DNA of 39,818 bases from Ruminococcus sp. GTDB taxonomy: Bacteria; Bacillota; Clostridia; Oscillospirales; Ruminococcaceae. The DNA lies in NCBI GenBank assembly GCA_017521805.1, contig JAFXDK010000014.1, positions 1 through 39,818 on the forward strand, given 5' to 3'. Of this stretch, positions 17,451 through 24,519 are shown in pieces. The translations under genes and the position numbers were made by a program. Position 1 is the stretch's first letter; each line of letters starts with the position of its first letter. The notes beneath the pieces were generated by a model, which was not told the origin of the DNA, made no database searches, and was given only the letters and a program-made list of their open reading frames with translations.

Positions 17451-18632
17451 ATGTCAAATGAAATGCAGTTAAAATACGGTTGTAACCCAAATCAGAAGCC
17501 TTCAAGAGTTTATATGGCTGACGGCAGCGAGCTTCCTATCGAGGTACTCTGCGGCAAGCCCGGTTATATCAATCTTCTTGACGCACTCAACGGCTGGCAG
17601 CTTGTAAAGGAGCTTAAAGCAGCTACAGGTGTATGTGCAGCTACTTCATTCAAGCACGTATCTCCTGCAGGTGCAGCTATCGGCAGACCTCTTTCCGACG
17701 ATTTAAAGAAGATTTACTGGGTAGACGATTTAGGCGAGCTTACACCCCTTGCATCAGCTTATGCAAGAGCAAGAGGCGCTGACAGAATGTCCTCATATGG
17801 CGATTTCATCGCACTTTCAGATAAGGTTGACGTATGCACAGCTAAGATGATTCAGCGTGAAGTTTCCGACGGTGTAATCGCTCCCGATTATGACCCTGAG
17901 GCTCTTGAAATCCTCAAGTCAAAGAGAAAGGGAACATACTGCGTTCTTAAAATTGATGAAAACTACAAGCCAGCACCAATCGAAACAAAACAGGTATATG
18001 GCGTATCTTTCGAGCAGGGAAGAAACGAGCTTGACATCAACCGCGAGCTCCTTGCAAATATCGTAACAGATAACAAGGAAATTCCCGAGGATAAGAAAGA
18101 TGACCTCCTTATCTCTCTTATCACTCTCAAATACACACAGTCCAACTCTGTATGCTACGTAAAGGACGGACAGGCAATCGGTATCGGAGCAGGTCAGCAG
18201 TCAAGAATTCACTGCACACGTCTTGCAGGACAGAAAGCTGATAACTGGTGGCTGAGACAGTCTCCGCAGGTTATGGGGCTCCAGTTTGTTGACGATATCC
18301 GCCGCGCAGACCGTGACAACGCTATTGATGTATACATCGGCGACGAGTACGAGGATGTACTTGCAGAGGGTACATGGCAGAATATCTTCAAGGTAAAGCC
18401 TGCTGTATTCACAGCTGAGGAGAAAAAGGCTTGGCTTGCAAAGAATACAGGTGTATGCCTTGGCTCTGACGCATTCTTCCCATTTGGCGACAATATCGAG
18501 CGCGCTAAGAAGTCAGGCGTTGAGTATATTGCAGAGCCCGGCGGTTCTATCCGTGACGATAATGTTATCGAAACCTGCAACAAGTACAATATTGCTATGG
18601 CATTCACAGGAATCAGACTTTTCCACCACTAA
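17451..18632 (+). CDS. purH: Stand-alone AICAR transformylase (PurH domain)
   Basis: Phosphoribosylaminoimidazolecarboxamide formyltransferase, 393 residues, forms FAICAR from AICAR and 10-formyltetrahydrofolate. The start LKYGCNPNQKPSRVY and the catalytic SFKHVSPAGAAIG (the Lys-His pair) mark the transformylase domain, and GGSIRDDNVIE near the end is also typical. Ordinary PurH is about 510 residues with an N-terminal IMP cyclohydrolase (MGS-like) domain; that domain is absent here. The missing activity is probably supplied by the PurO-type protein at 14237. AGGAGG precedes the ATG. Confidence 0.93.
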   Translation: MSNEMQLKYGCNPNQKPSRVYMADGSELPIEVLCGKPGYINLLDALNGWQLVKELKAATGVCAATSFKHVSPAGAAIGRPLSDDLKKIYWVDDLGELTPLASAYARARGADRMSSYGDFIALSDKVDVCTAKMIQREVSDGVIAPDYDPEALEILKSKRKGTYCVLKIDENYKPAPIETKQVYGVSFEQGRNELDINRELLANIVTDNKEIPEDKKDDLLISLITLKYTQSNSVCYVKDGQAIGIGAGQQSRIHCTRLAGQKADNWWLRQSPQVMGLQFVDDIRRADRDNAIDVYIGDEYEDVLAEGTWQNIFKVKPAVFTAEEKKAWLAKNTGVCLGSDAFFPFGDNIERAKKSGVEYIAEPGGSIRDDNVIETCNKYNIAMAFTGIRLFHH

Positions 18633-18650
18633 TAAAAAAATAATATAACG

Positions 18651-18813
18651 GGGTTCTTTAAAAAACGGAACACGAGCGAAATTTCGTACATGACAAATGT
18701 CAGTTACAAGGCGACAAACCGCAGTAATACTTTGTGTATCGCAAGGTTTGTCAACGCAGTAAATGATATTTGTCATAGGAAGTTCGCCGTGAGGGGGTTT
18801 TTTAGAGGTTCCC
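18651..18813 (+). repeat. Covarying-core inverted-repeat element, copy E
   Basis: Arms 18651-18702 and about 18764-18813 form an imperfect inverted repeat of roughly 50 bases (shared blocks AAAAAAC, CACG, ATGACAAAT). The core 18716-18759 matches copy D at 35 of 44 bases, with an 8-bp stem GACAAACC / GGTTTGTC starting just upstream of the shared core. Three of its pairs differ from copy D in both partners. It starts 18 bases after the AICAR transformylase stop and is sense to that gene. The arms have no evident similarity to those of copy D. Confidence 0.75.
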
Positions 18814-19022
18814 ATAGATACCACCGCACAGGCAGAGCCTTTTTACAGGAAATCTGCCTATGCGGTATTGCCGTTAATCTGAAAAAGTCATTTCCGCATT
18901 AATTTAATGCAACTTTTTCGTGTTCTGCGGTGTATTATTTATGTAGGGGGATATTATCCTCCCGAAATAAAAGGGGTGTAAAAACACCGCAGACACATTT
19001 TAATGATATAAGGGGAATTATT
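18814..19022 (+). other. Gene-free region with further inverted repeats
   Basis: Together with copy E this makes a 390-bp gap without a gene. An inverted repeat at about 18824-18875 (CCGCACAGGCAG / CTGCCTATGCGG, one mismatch) looks like a terminator-type hairpin. A second pairing GAAAAAGT / ACTTTTTC encloses GCATTA/TAATGC near 18880-18920. A GTAGGGG-type hairpin lies at 18943-18964. No convincing promoter for the lipoprotein genes was found. Confidence 0.45.
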
Positions 19023-20102
19023 ATGGCTAAGAAATTTTTATCCGCAATTATGGCTTTATCTATGGCTGCATGCACATTCGCAGGCTGTTCAGACCTTGAC
19101 AAGGACGGCAATCTCAAAGAGGCTTTCAGCTATAAGACAGTGACAAATGAAGAACTTGGTATAAGCTATAAAGTAAGAAGCGACTTCCTTGATGCTGACA
19201 GGATTTTAAGCGATATTGAAGATGCAACTACTGGTGATATGTACGTCTATGATTTTCAAGGTGATGTGATTTTTTCAATTTCACCTTGGATGGCAGGAAT
19301 TAAGATGAATACCCAGACAAAGATTGACTGGCGTAAGGTTGCATATTTTGATTATGAGAATATTGCAGATGAAATAATTGAGGATGAGGAATACGATATT
19401 ATAATATTTGCAGCAGATCATCCACAAGAAGATTACGAAAACAGCGAGGAAGAAACACCTACCAGGTTTATGGATTTCATTATAAGCAGCGAGGGGCATC
19501 CGCTTGATAATTTCGGGGTGCAAGCTACTTTTGCCAAGGACAAGGATGAAAAGCTTATGCGTGAGCTTGGACTTGAAATGCTCAGAAGTGTTGAATATAT
19601 CGGTGAAGAATCAACAACAGAGCCTGTTTTGAACTTTGACTGCGATTATTTTTCTATAGAACTTCCGTCTGATGAATTTAAATTCAGGTATTCTGATTTT
19701 GACGAGCTTGAAAATAATAAACAAGGTATAAAATATCGCTGCAGCGAGAATCTTGCTCAATATATGAGTGGTATTACAATAAAAGCATTAACTGATTCGG
19801 AATATACATCGGCAGAGGAATATCTCAAAGATACCTGTGATGAATTTATAAATAAAGAATCAGATGTTGAGCATAAAATGATTGAAGAAGTATCTGAAAC
19901 AGAAATACTCGGATACGATGGTTATCGTGCTGCTTATAAAAGCGGTGCTTGGGACGGATATGCTGCTCTGAAAAAGACACATTATGCCTTTGAAAAAGAC
20001 GATATGATTTATAGTATTTGTTGTTCCGTAAGAGAATACAACGGTCACGAACAGGTAGAAGCCGACTTTGAAAAGCTGATAGACAGCATTGTTATAAAAT
20101 AA
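19023..20102 (+). CDS. Lipoprotein, tandem paralogue 1
   Basis: A 359-residue lipoprotein. The start at 19023 is chosen because AGGGGA lies upstream and the signal peptide begins there; the lipobox FAGC puts the lipidated Cys at residue 22. The mature part is acidic, with no membrane helix. A C-terminal block, from CDYFSIELP through LTDSEYTSAEEYL and ILGYDGYRA to HEQVEADFEKLID, recurs in the next gene. The family resembles small secreted proteins of unknown role in gut Firmicutes. It is 26 bases upstream of its paralogue. Confidence 0.78.
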   Translation: MAKKFLSAIMALSMAACTFAGCSDLDKDGNLKEAFSYKTVTNEELGISYKVRSDFLDADRILSDIEDATTGDMYVYDFQGDVIFSISPWMAGIKMNTQTKIDWRKVAYFDYENIADEIIEDEEYDIIIFAADHPQEDYENSEEETPTRFMDFIISSEGHPLDNFGVQATFAKDKDEKLMRELGLEMLRSVEYIGEESTTEPVLNFDCDYFSIELPSDEFKFRYSDFDELENNKQGIKYRCSENLAQYMSGITIKALTDSEYTSAEEYLKDTCDEFINKESDVEHKMIEEVSETEILGYDGYRAAYKSGAWDGYAALKKTHYAFEKDDMIYSICCSVREYNGHEQVEADFEKLIDSIVIK

Positions 20103-20128
20103 CGGGATTATTAAAAAGAGGAATTATT

Positions 20129-21121
20129 ATGAACAAAAAGATTTTATCCGTATTTACCGCTATGGCTATGTCCGTATGCACATTTGTAGGCTGTTCAGAC
20201 CTTGACAGCGAGGGTAATCTGAAAGAGGCTTCAAGCTATGAAACGGTTGAAACAGACGAGGTGCGTTTCAAGGTCAGAAGCGACTTCAAGGATATTTCAG
20301 ATGATATGTGGCAGGGATATTCCTATGACGGCGATAAGCAATTCAGTATCTATGAATACTACGATTCAGAAGGAAGAATGAGCGCAGAAGCTATTATTGA
20401 TTACTGCAATTATGCCTTAAAGGATTATGATAATTGTCACAGCGAAATTATAGACTGCGGTGATTATGACATTGTTGTTTTTTCCTGCGACATTGAAGAA
20501 GGAATGAACACAAGATATTTTTTGAATAAAAAAGACTATGACCTCAGCGGTCTTACAATAGATGTGAATTATCCGGATGCCGAGGACGAACCATTAATGC
20601 GTCAGCTTGCTCTTGAAATATTTGAAAGTGCTGAATATATCGGTGAAAAGCTTCCGAAACAAACGGATTTTGAATGTGATTATTTTTCAATAAGTATTCC
20701 TGATGAATACATATTCAATAAAACAAACGATAATAACGTAGTTATAAAGTATGAGTATATGGACAGCCTTATGAAAAAAAATTCTACATTAAGGGTTCAG
20801 GTGCTGACGGATTCGGAATACACTTCTGCGGAGGAATATCTCGACAGTGTGTGCGAGGAATGGATTGATAAAGACATTGAGGGTGCTAAGTATGAAATCG
20901 TTGAAGAAGTGCATCCTGTAGAAATTCTCGGTTATGACGGCTATTGTGCGTCTTATGCAGCTAATAGTCCAGTTCTCCATAATAGATACGTCTATCAAAG
21001 ATATGCTTTTGAAAAAGACGGTGCTATTTACACTATTTATAGTTCCATACCCGAAGATGACGGTCACGAACAGGTAGAAGCTGATTTTGAAAAGCTGATA
21101 GATTGCATAAAAATAAAATAA
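20129..21121 (+). CDS. Lipoprotein, tandem paralogue 2
   Basis: A 330-residue lipoprotein, lipobox FVGC with Cys22, the same spacing as in the gene before it. Both start with the mature sequence CSDLD followed by GNLKEA, and both end in HEQVEADFEKLID-x-IxIK, so they are a tandem duplication. The middle has diverged strongly. AAGAGGAA precedes the ATG, and purD follows after 23 bases. Function unknown; a surface role is likely from the lipobox. Confidence 0.8.
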   Translation: MNKKILSVFTAMAMSVCTFVGCSDLDSEGNLKEASSYETVETDEVRFKVRSDFKDISDDMWQGYSYDGDKQFSIYEYYDSEGRMSAEAIIDYCNYALKDYDNCHSEIIDCGDYDIVVFSCDIEEGMNTRYFLNKKDYDLSGLTIDVNYPDAEDEPLMRQLALEIFESAEYIGEKLPKQTDFECDYFSISIPDEYIFNKTNDNNVVIKYEYMDSLMKKNSTLRVQVLTDSEYTSAEEYLDSVCEEWIDKDIEGAKYEIVEEVHPVEILGYDGYCASYAANSPVLHNRYVYQRYAFEKDGAIYTIYSSIPEDDGHEQVEADFEKLIDCIKIK

Positions 21122-21144
21122 CCCCCAAAAAGGAGGAAAAACCA

Positions 21145-22425
21145 ATGAAAAACGTACTTGTAATTGGCGGCGGCGGCCGTGAACACGCAATTATTATGAA
21201 GCTTGCAGAAAGCAAGCAGGTAGACAAGATATATTGCGCCCCAGGCAACGGCGGTATATCTAAATATGCTGAGTGCTTCAACGTAGGCGCAACAGATATT
21301 GACGGTGTAGTTGCTCTTGCTAAGGAGCTTAAACCCGATATGGTTGTAGTTGCTCCTGATGACCCCCTTGTTCTTGGAATGGTTGACGCATTGCAGGCTG
21401 AGGGCTTCATGACTTTCGGACCAAAGGCAAATGCGGCAATTATCGAGGGCTCAAAGGTATTCTCCAAGGAGCTTATGAAGAAGTACAACATTCCCACAGC
21501 CTTTTATGAGGTATTCACAGAGTCCGACAAGGCTATTGCGTACCTCAAAGAGCAGAACAGCTATCCCGCAGTAATCAAGGCTGACGGACTTGCTCTCGGA
21601 AAGGGCGTTATCATCGCTCAGAACGAGGAGGAGGCTGTACAGGCTGTTCATGATATGATTGATGACCTGAAATTCGGCAAAAGTTCCGCAAGAATCGTTA
21701 TTGAGGAGTATCTCACAGGCCCTGAGGTGTCTGTACTCTCATTCACAGACGGAAAGACAATGATTCCCATGATTTCCTCAATGGACCACAAACGCGCTCT
21801 TGACGGCGATATGGGACTTAATACAGGCGGCATGGGTACAATTTCTCCCAATCCATGCTATACAGAGGAACTTGCAAAGGAGTGCATGGAAAAGATTTTC
21901 ATTCCCACAATGAACGCTATGAATTCCGAGGGACGCACATTCGAGGGTTGTCTCTACTTCGGACTTATGATAACACCAAAGGGACCAAAGGTAATCGAGT
22001 ATAACTGCCGTTTCGGAGACCCCGAAACACAGGTAGTTCTCCCCATGCTTGATGCTGACCTTTATGAGATTTTTGAGGCTATCTATAATCACGAACTTGA
22101 CAAGGTTGATGTAAAGTGGCATGACGGCGCTTGTGCCTGTGTAGTTATGGCAAGCGGCGGCTATCCCGAAAGCTATCCCAAGGGCATTGTAATGAACGGC
22201 TTTGACGATATGGGACAGGTTGAAAACTGCTTCGTATACCACGCAGGAACAAAGCTCTCCGAAAGCGGCGAATTCCTCACCAACGGCGGCAGAGTTATCG
22301 GCGTAACTGCAAAGGGCGGCAATCTCCGTGAGGCTCTTGACATAGCTTATGCAGGAGTTGCAGGCATTACTTTTGACGGCGCACACTACCGCAAGGATAT
22401 CGGACAGAAAGCGCTCAACAGCTAA
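21145..22425 (+). CDS. purD: GAR synthetase (PurD)
   Basis: Phosphoribosylamine-glycine ligase, 426 residues, an ATP-grasp enzyme that joins glycine to phosphoribosylamine. Signatures are VLVIGGGGREHAI at the start, GPKANAAIIEGSK, the ATP-grasp VIKADGLALGKGVI, and the metal-binding VIEYNCRFGDPETQV. The start at 21145 is fixed by AGGAGG upstream. Its substrate is the product of the PurF reaction. Nine bases separate it from the next gene. Confidence 0.96.
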   Translation: MKNVLVIGGGGREHAIIMKLAESKQVDKIYCAPGNGGISKYAECFNVGATDIDGVVALAKELKPDMVVVAPDDPLVLGMVDALQAEGFMTFGPKANAAIIEGSKVFSKELMKKYNIPTAFYEVFTESDKAIAYLKEQNSYPAVIKADGLALGKGVIIAQNEEEAVQAVHDMIDDLKFGKSSARIVIEEYLTGPEVSVLSFTDGKTMIPMISSMDHKRALDGDMGLNTGGMGTISPNPCYTEELAKECMEKIFIPTMNAMNSEGRTFEGCLYFGLMITPKGPKVIEYNCRFGDPETQVVLPMLDADLYEIFEAIYNHELDKVDVKWHDGACACVVMASGGYPESYPKGIVMNGFDDMGQVENCFVYHAGTKLSESGEFLTNGGRVIGVTAKGGNLREALDIAYAGVAGITFDGAHYRKDIGQKALNS

Positions 22426-22434
22426 GGAGGCACT

Positions 22435-23142
22435 ATGCAGCATGAAAAACTGACTAAGGGAATCTTTTTCGGGTTCATAGGCAATTTGCTGTTTGTAGGC
22501 TTCGGTCTGATATGTCTGCTGTTCTATACTACCTATAAAGACGGCAGTTTTTTTTCAAGACTGCTTGAAGCGCTGGCATACAGTATTGAATTTTTAGGAT
22601 TCGGATTTCTTCTTTATGCCGACTGGCTGCTTATTAAGAGCGTGAGAATGAGAAATCTGCTGAAAATCAGTTTTACCGCATACATATTACTTGAAGCAAT
22701 AATGATGATACTGGAGCTGAATTCAGCCAAGATAGACGGATATGAGCCTTATTCGCTGGCTCTTGCAATGGTACACGCGGCAGTGTCGGGAATGGCTTGT
22801 TTTGCATTTCTACAGCTTGACCCCGACAATGTAAAGTGGGAAGTGGCAATATGCGCCTGTTTTACACTTATAGTTGCAGGTATGCTTGGAAATATTCTCG
22901 GTATACGAATTTATTTCAGTATCATAACAAATGCAATCGGATTTGCAGTGCTTTTCGGCGCTATGAAATTTTTCCGTGACCGTGAGGAAATAGACATCGA
23001 CTGTTACGGCGACAGAGCGTCGGAAGCGGTATTTTCCAGCAGTACAATTTTCGATTCTGGAAAATCTGATTCCCCAAAAGCCGAGGCTGAGGAAATTGAA
23101 GAAATAGAATCAGATGATGCGAATACTGATATAGAGGAGTGA
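22435..23142 (+). CDS. Six-helix membrane protein, unknown function
   Basis: A 235-residue protein with about six hydrophobic helices in residues 8-182 and an acidic cytoplasmic or extracellular tail (residues 183-235, rich in Glu, Asp and Ser). I recognise no family. AAGGAGG precedes the ATG, 9 bases after purD, and the next gene starts 5 bases after its stop, so it is part of the same transcript. Confidence 0.75.
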   Translation: MQHEKLTKGIFFGFIGNLLFVGFGLICLLFYTTYKDGSFFSRLLEALAYSIEFLGFGFLLYADWLLIKSVRMRNLLKISFTAYILLEAIMMILELNSAKIDGYEPYSLALAMVHAAVSGMACFAFLQLDPDNVKWEVAICACFTLIVAGMLGNILGIRIYFSIITNAIGFAVLFGAMKFFRDREEIDIDCYGDRASEAVFSSSTIFDSGKSDSPKAEAEEIEEIESDDANTDIEE

Positions 23143-23147
23143 TATAA

Positions 23148-23990
23148 ATGGGATTTTTTGATAAATTATTTGAAAAGAAAGAGTGCAGTATCTGCGGCGG
23201 TGAAATCGGAGTTTTGGGAAACCGTAAGCTTGAGGACGGAAACTGCTGTAAACAGTGTGCGAAAAAGCTTTCACCATGGTTTGAAGAACGCCGACATTCT
23301 ACTATAGCCGAAATCCAGGAACAGCTTGCATATCGTGAGCAGAACAGCAACAATCTTAAAGGCTTTACAGTAACAAGAGCAATCGGTGATTCATACAAGA
23401 TGTACATCGAGGAAATTAACGGTATTCCCACACGTTTCTTTGTAACCAATAAAAAGGAATACAAGGAAGAAAATCCCGATATTATACCGTTTGACAATGT
23501 TATTTCCTGTATATCCGATATTGACGTAAGGGATACGGAAAAAAAGCGTAGAAACGAAAACGGACAGATGGTAAGCTATAATCCGCCGAGGTTTGAACAG
23601 CGGTATGATTTCTACATAGAAATGGAGATACGCAGCCCATACTTTGATAAAATCCGATTCCGTATCAACTCAAATACAGTAACTCTTGAATCCGTAGGCA
23701 GCGCGAGGGGCAGAATGTCGGGATATCACCGTAACGGCAGTGAGCTTAACCTCGGAAGCAACAGAGAGCACAGACTTTATCAGGAATACACAGCAATGTG
23801 CGATAAGATATGCCAAATGGTTGAGGACGGTAAGCGTGGAGCAGCGACTGCGTCTGTACAGAGACAAGCTCCTGTTTCACAACCTGCAGTATCTCCTGAA
23901 TCTACAGGACCGAAATTTTGTCAGAACTGCGGTTCGCCTGCTGTAAGCGGAAAATTCTGCCAGTATTGCGGTTCGAGTCTGGTTCCGTAA
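23148..23990 (+). CDS. DUF4428 protein with two zinc ribbons
   Basis: A 280-residue protein. Residues 13-45 (CSICGGEIGVLGNRKL...CKQCAKKLSPW) are a DUF4428-type zinc ribbon. The middle (about 60-220) is a beta-rich domain resembling those in stress or short-chain PH-like proteins. The last 30 residues form a second ribbon (FCQNCGSPAVSGKFCQYCGS). A Pro/Gln/Ser linker lies at about 232-250. The role is unknown. It is the last gene of the long rightward run; a terminator hairpin follows at 24009. Confidence 0.82.
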   Translation: MGFFDKLFEKKECSICGGEIGVLGNRKLEDGNCCKQCAKKLSPWFEERRHSTIAEIQEQLAYREQNSNNLKGFTVTRAIGDSYKMYIEEINGIPTRFFVTNKKEYKEENPDIIPFDNVISCISDIDVRDTEKKRRNENGQMVSYNPPRFEQRYDFYIEMEIRSPYFDKIRFRINSNTVTLESVGSARGRMSGYHRNGSELNLGSNREHRLYQEYTAMCDKICQMVEDGKRGAATASVQRQAPVSQPAVSPESTGPKFCQNCGSPAVSGKFCQYCGSSLVP

Positions 23991-24008
23991 GGATAAATAA
24001 CAAGCATT

Positions 24009-24032
24009 AAGGACGGATACCCTCCGTCCTTT
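24009..24032 (+). terminator. Intrinsic terminator, first copy
   Basis: A 9-bp stem AAGGACGGA/TCCGTCCTT with loop TACCC, followed by a short T run, 18 bases after the DUF4428 stop. The same 25 bases recur at 24315-24339, on the other side of the repeat element. Confidence 0.75.
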
Positions 24033-24037
24033 CAGGC

Positions 24038-24309
24038 TGTCGAAAAACCGCGAAAGACTACAAAGGGTGGGATTCTAAAGGGCGAAGCCCTTTAGCAGAG
24101 TCCAGAGACAGCGTCTCTGGCAGAGTGTGGGACAGCGTCCCACATAGCGTTTAAGCGCTCTGCAAGGGGTTGCCCGAACGTGAGGCAGGATGATGTTTGA
24201 ACATGAGGGTATATCGCACTTGGATTTGACTGCGATTGAATTGAAAAGAGGGGACGCTCTGCAAGTGAGAGCGTCCCCTAAAAAATATCTTATTGTAACT
24301 TTTTCGACA
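24038..24309 (+). mobile_element. Hairpin-string repeat copy B inside a 272-bp inverted-repeat-bounded segment
   Basis: The segment is bounded by perfect 10-base inverted repeats TGTCGAAAAA (24038-24047) and TTTTTCGACA (24300-24309) and sits between two identical terminator hairpins. Inside, 24068-24218 matches copy A and both ends match copy C. Hairpins include AAAGGGC-gaa-GCCCTTT (24077-24093), TGTGGGAC-agc-GTCCCACA (24125-24143) and an 11-bp stem GGGGACGCTCT/AGAGCGTCCCC (24250-24278). It encodes no protein. The boundaries look like a small non-autonomous element or a duplicated terminator region. Confidence 0.6.
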
Positions 24310-24315
24310 CTCTCT

Positions 24316-24339
24316 AAGGACGGATACCCTCCGTCCTTT
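24316..24339 (+). terminator. Intrinsic terminator, second copy
   Basis: The same hairpin as at 24009 (AAGGACGGA/TCCGTCCTT, loop TACCC, then T's). It lies 56 bases before the promoter of the cellulase gene and would block read-through from the pur run. Confidence 0.7.
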
Positions 24340-24394
24340 ATGTTTGCTGCAAAATGCAGAATTTGAACCAAAAGTGTAAAATCTGCTGTCAGTA

Positions 24395-24423
24395 TTGACA
24401 AAACCGCGGAAAAATGTTAATAT
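24395..24423 (+). promoter_or_regulatory. Promoter of the GH5 cellulase gene
   Basis: TTGACA and TAATAT separated by 17 bases. The predicted start near 24430 gives a leader of about 90 bases containing an inverted repeat at 24441-24490. Confidence 0.75.
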
Positions 24424-24440
24424 TGTATTATAAGGATGTG

Positions 24441-24490
24441 TGTCCGCTGTACGCAGTAATAAGGGATAATTTATCGTTGTTCAGCGGACA
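24441..24490 (+). promoter_or_regulatory. Inverted repeat in the cellulase leader
   Basis: TGTCCGCTG (24441-24449) and CAGCGGACA (24482-24490) are perfect inverted repeats around a 32-base loop that contains a small GATAA/TTATC pairing. The repeat is close to the predicted transcription start and 30 bases before the ATG. It could be an RNA structure controlling cellulase expression or a two-half-site operator. Confidence 0.45.
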
Positions 24491-24519
24491 AAAATAAACA
24501 TCAAGAGAGGGAATTAACT

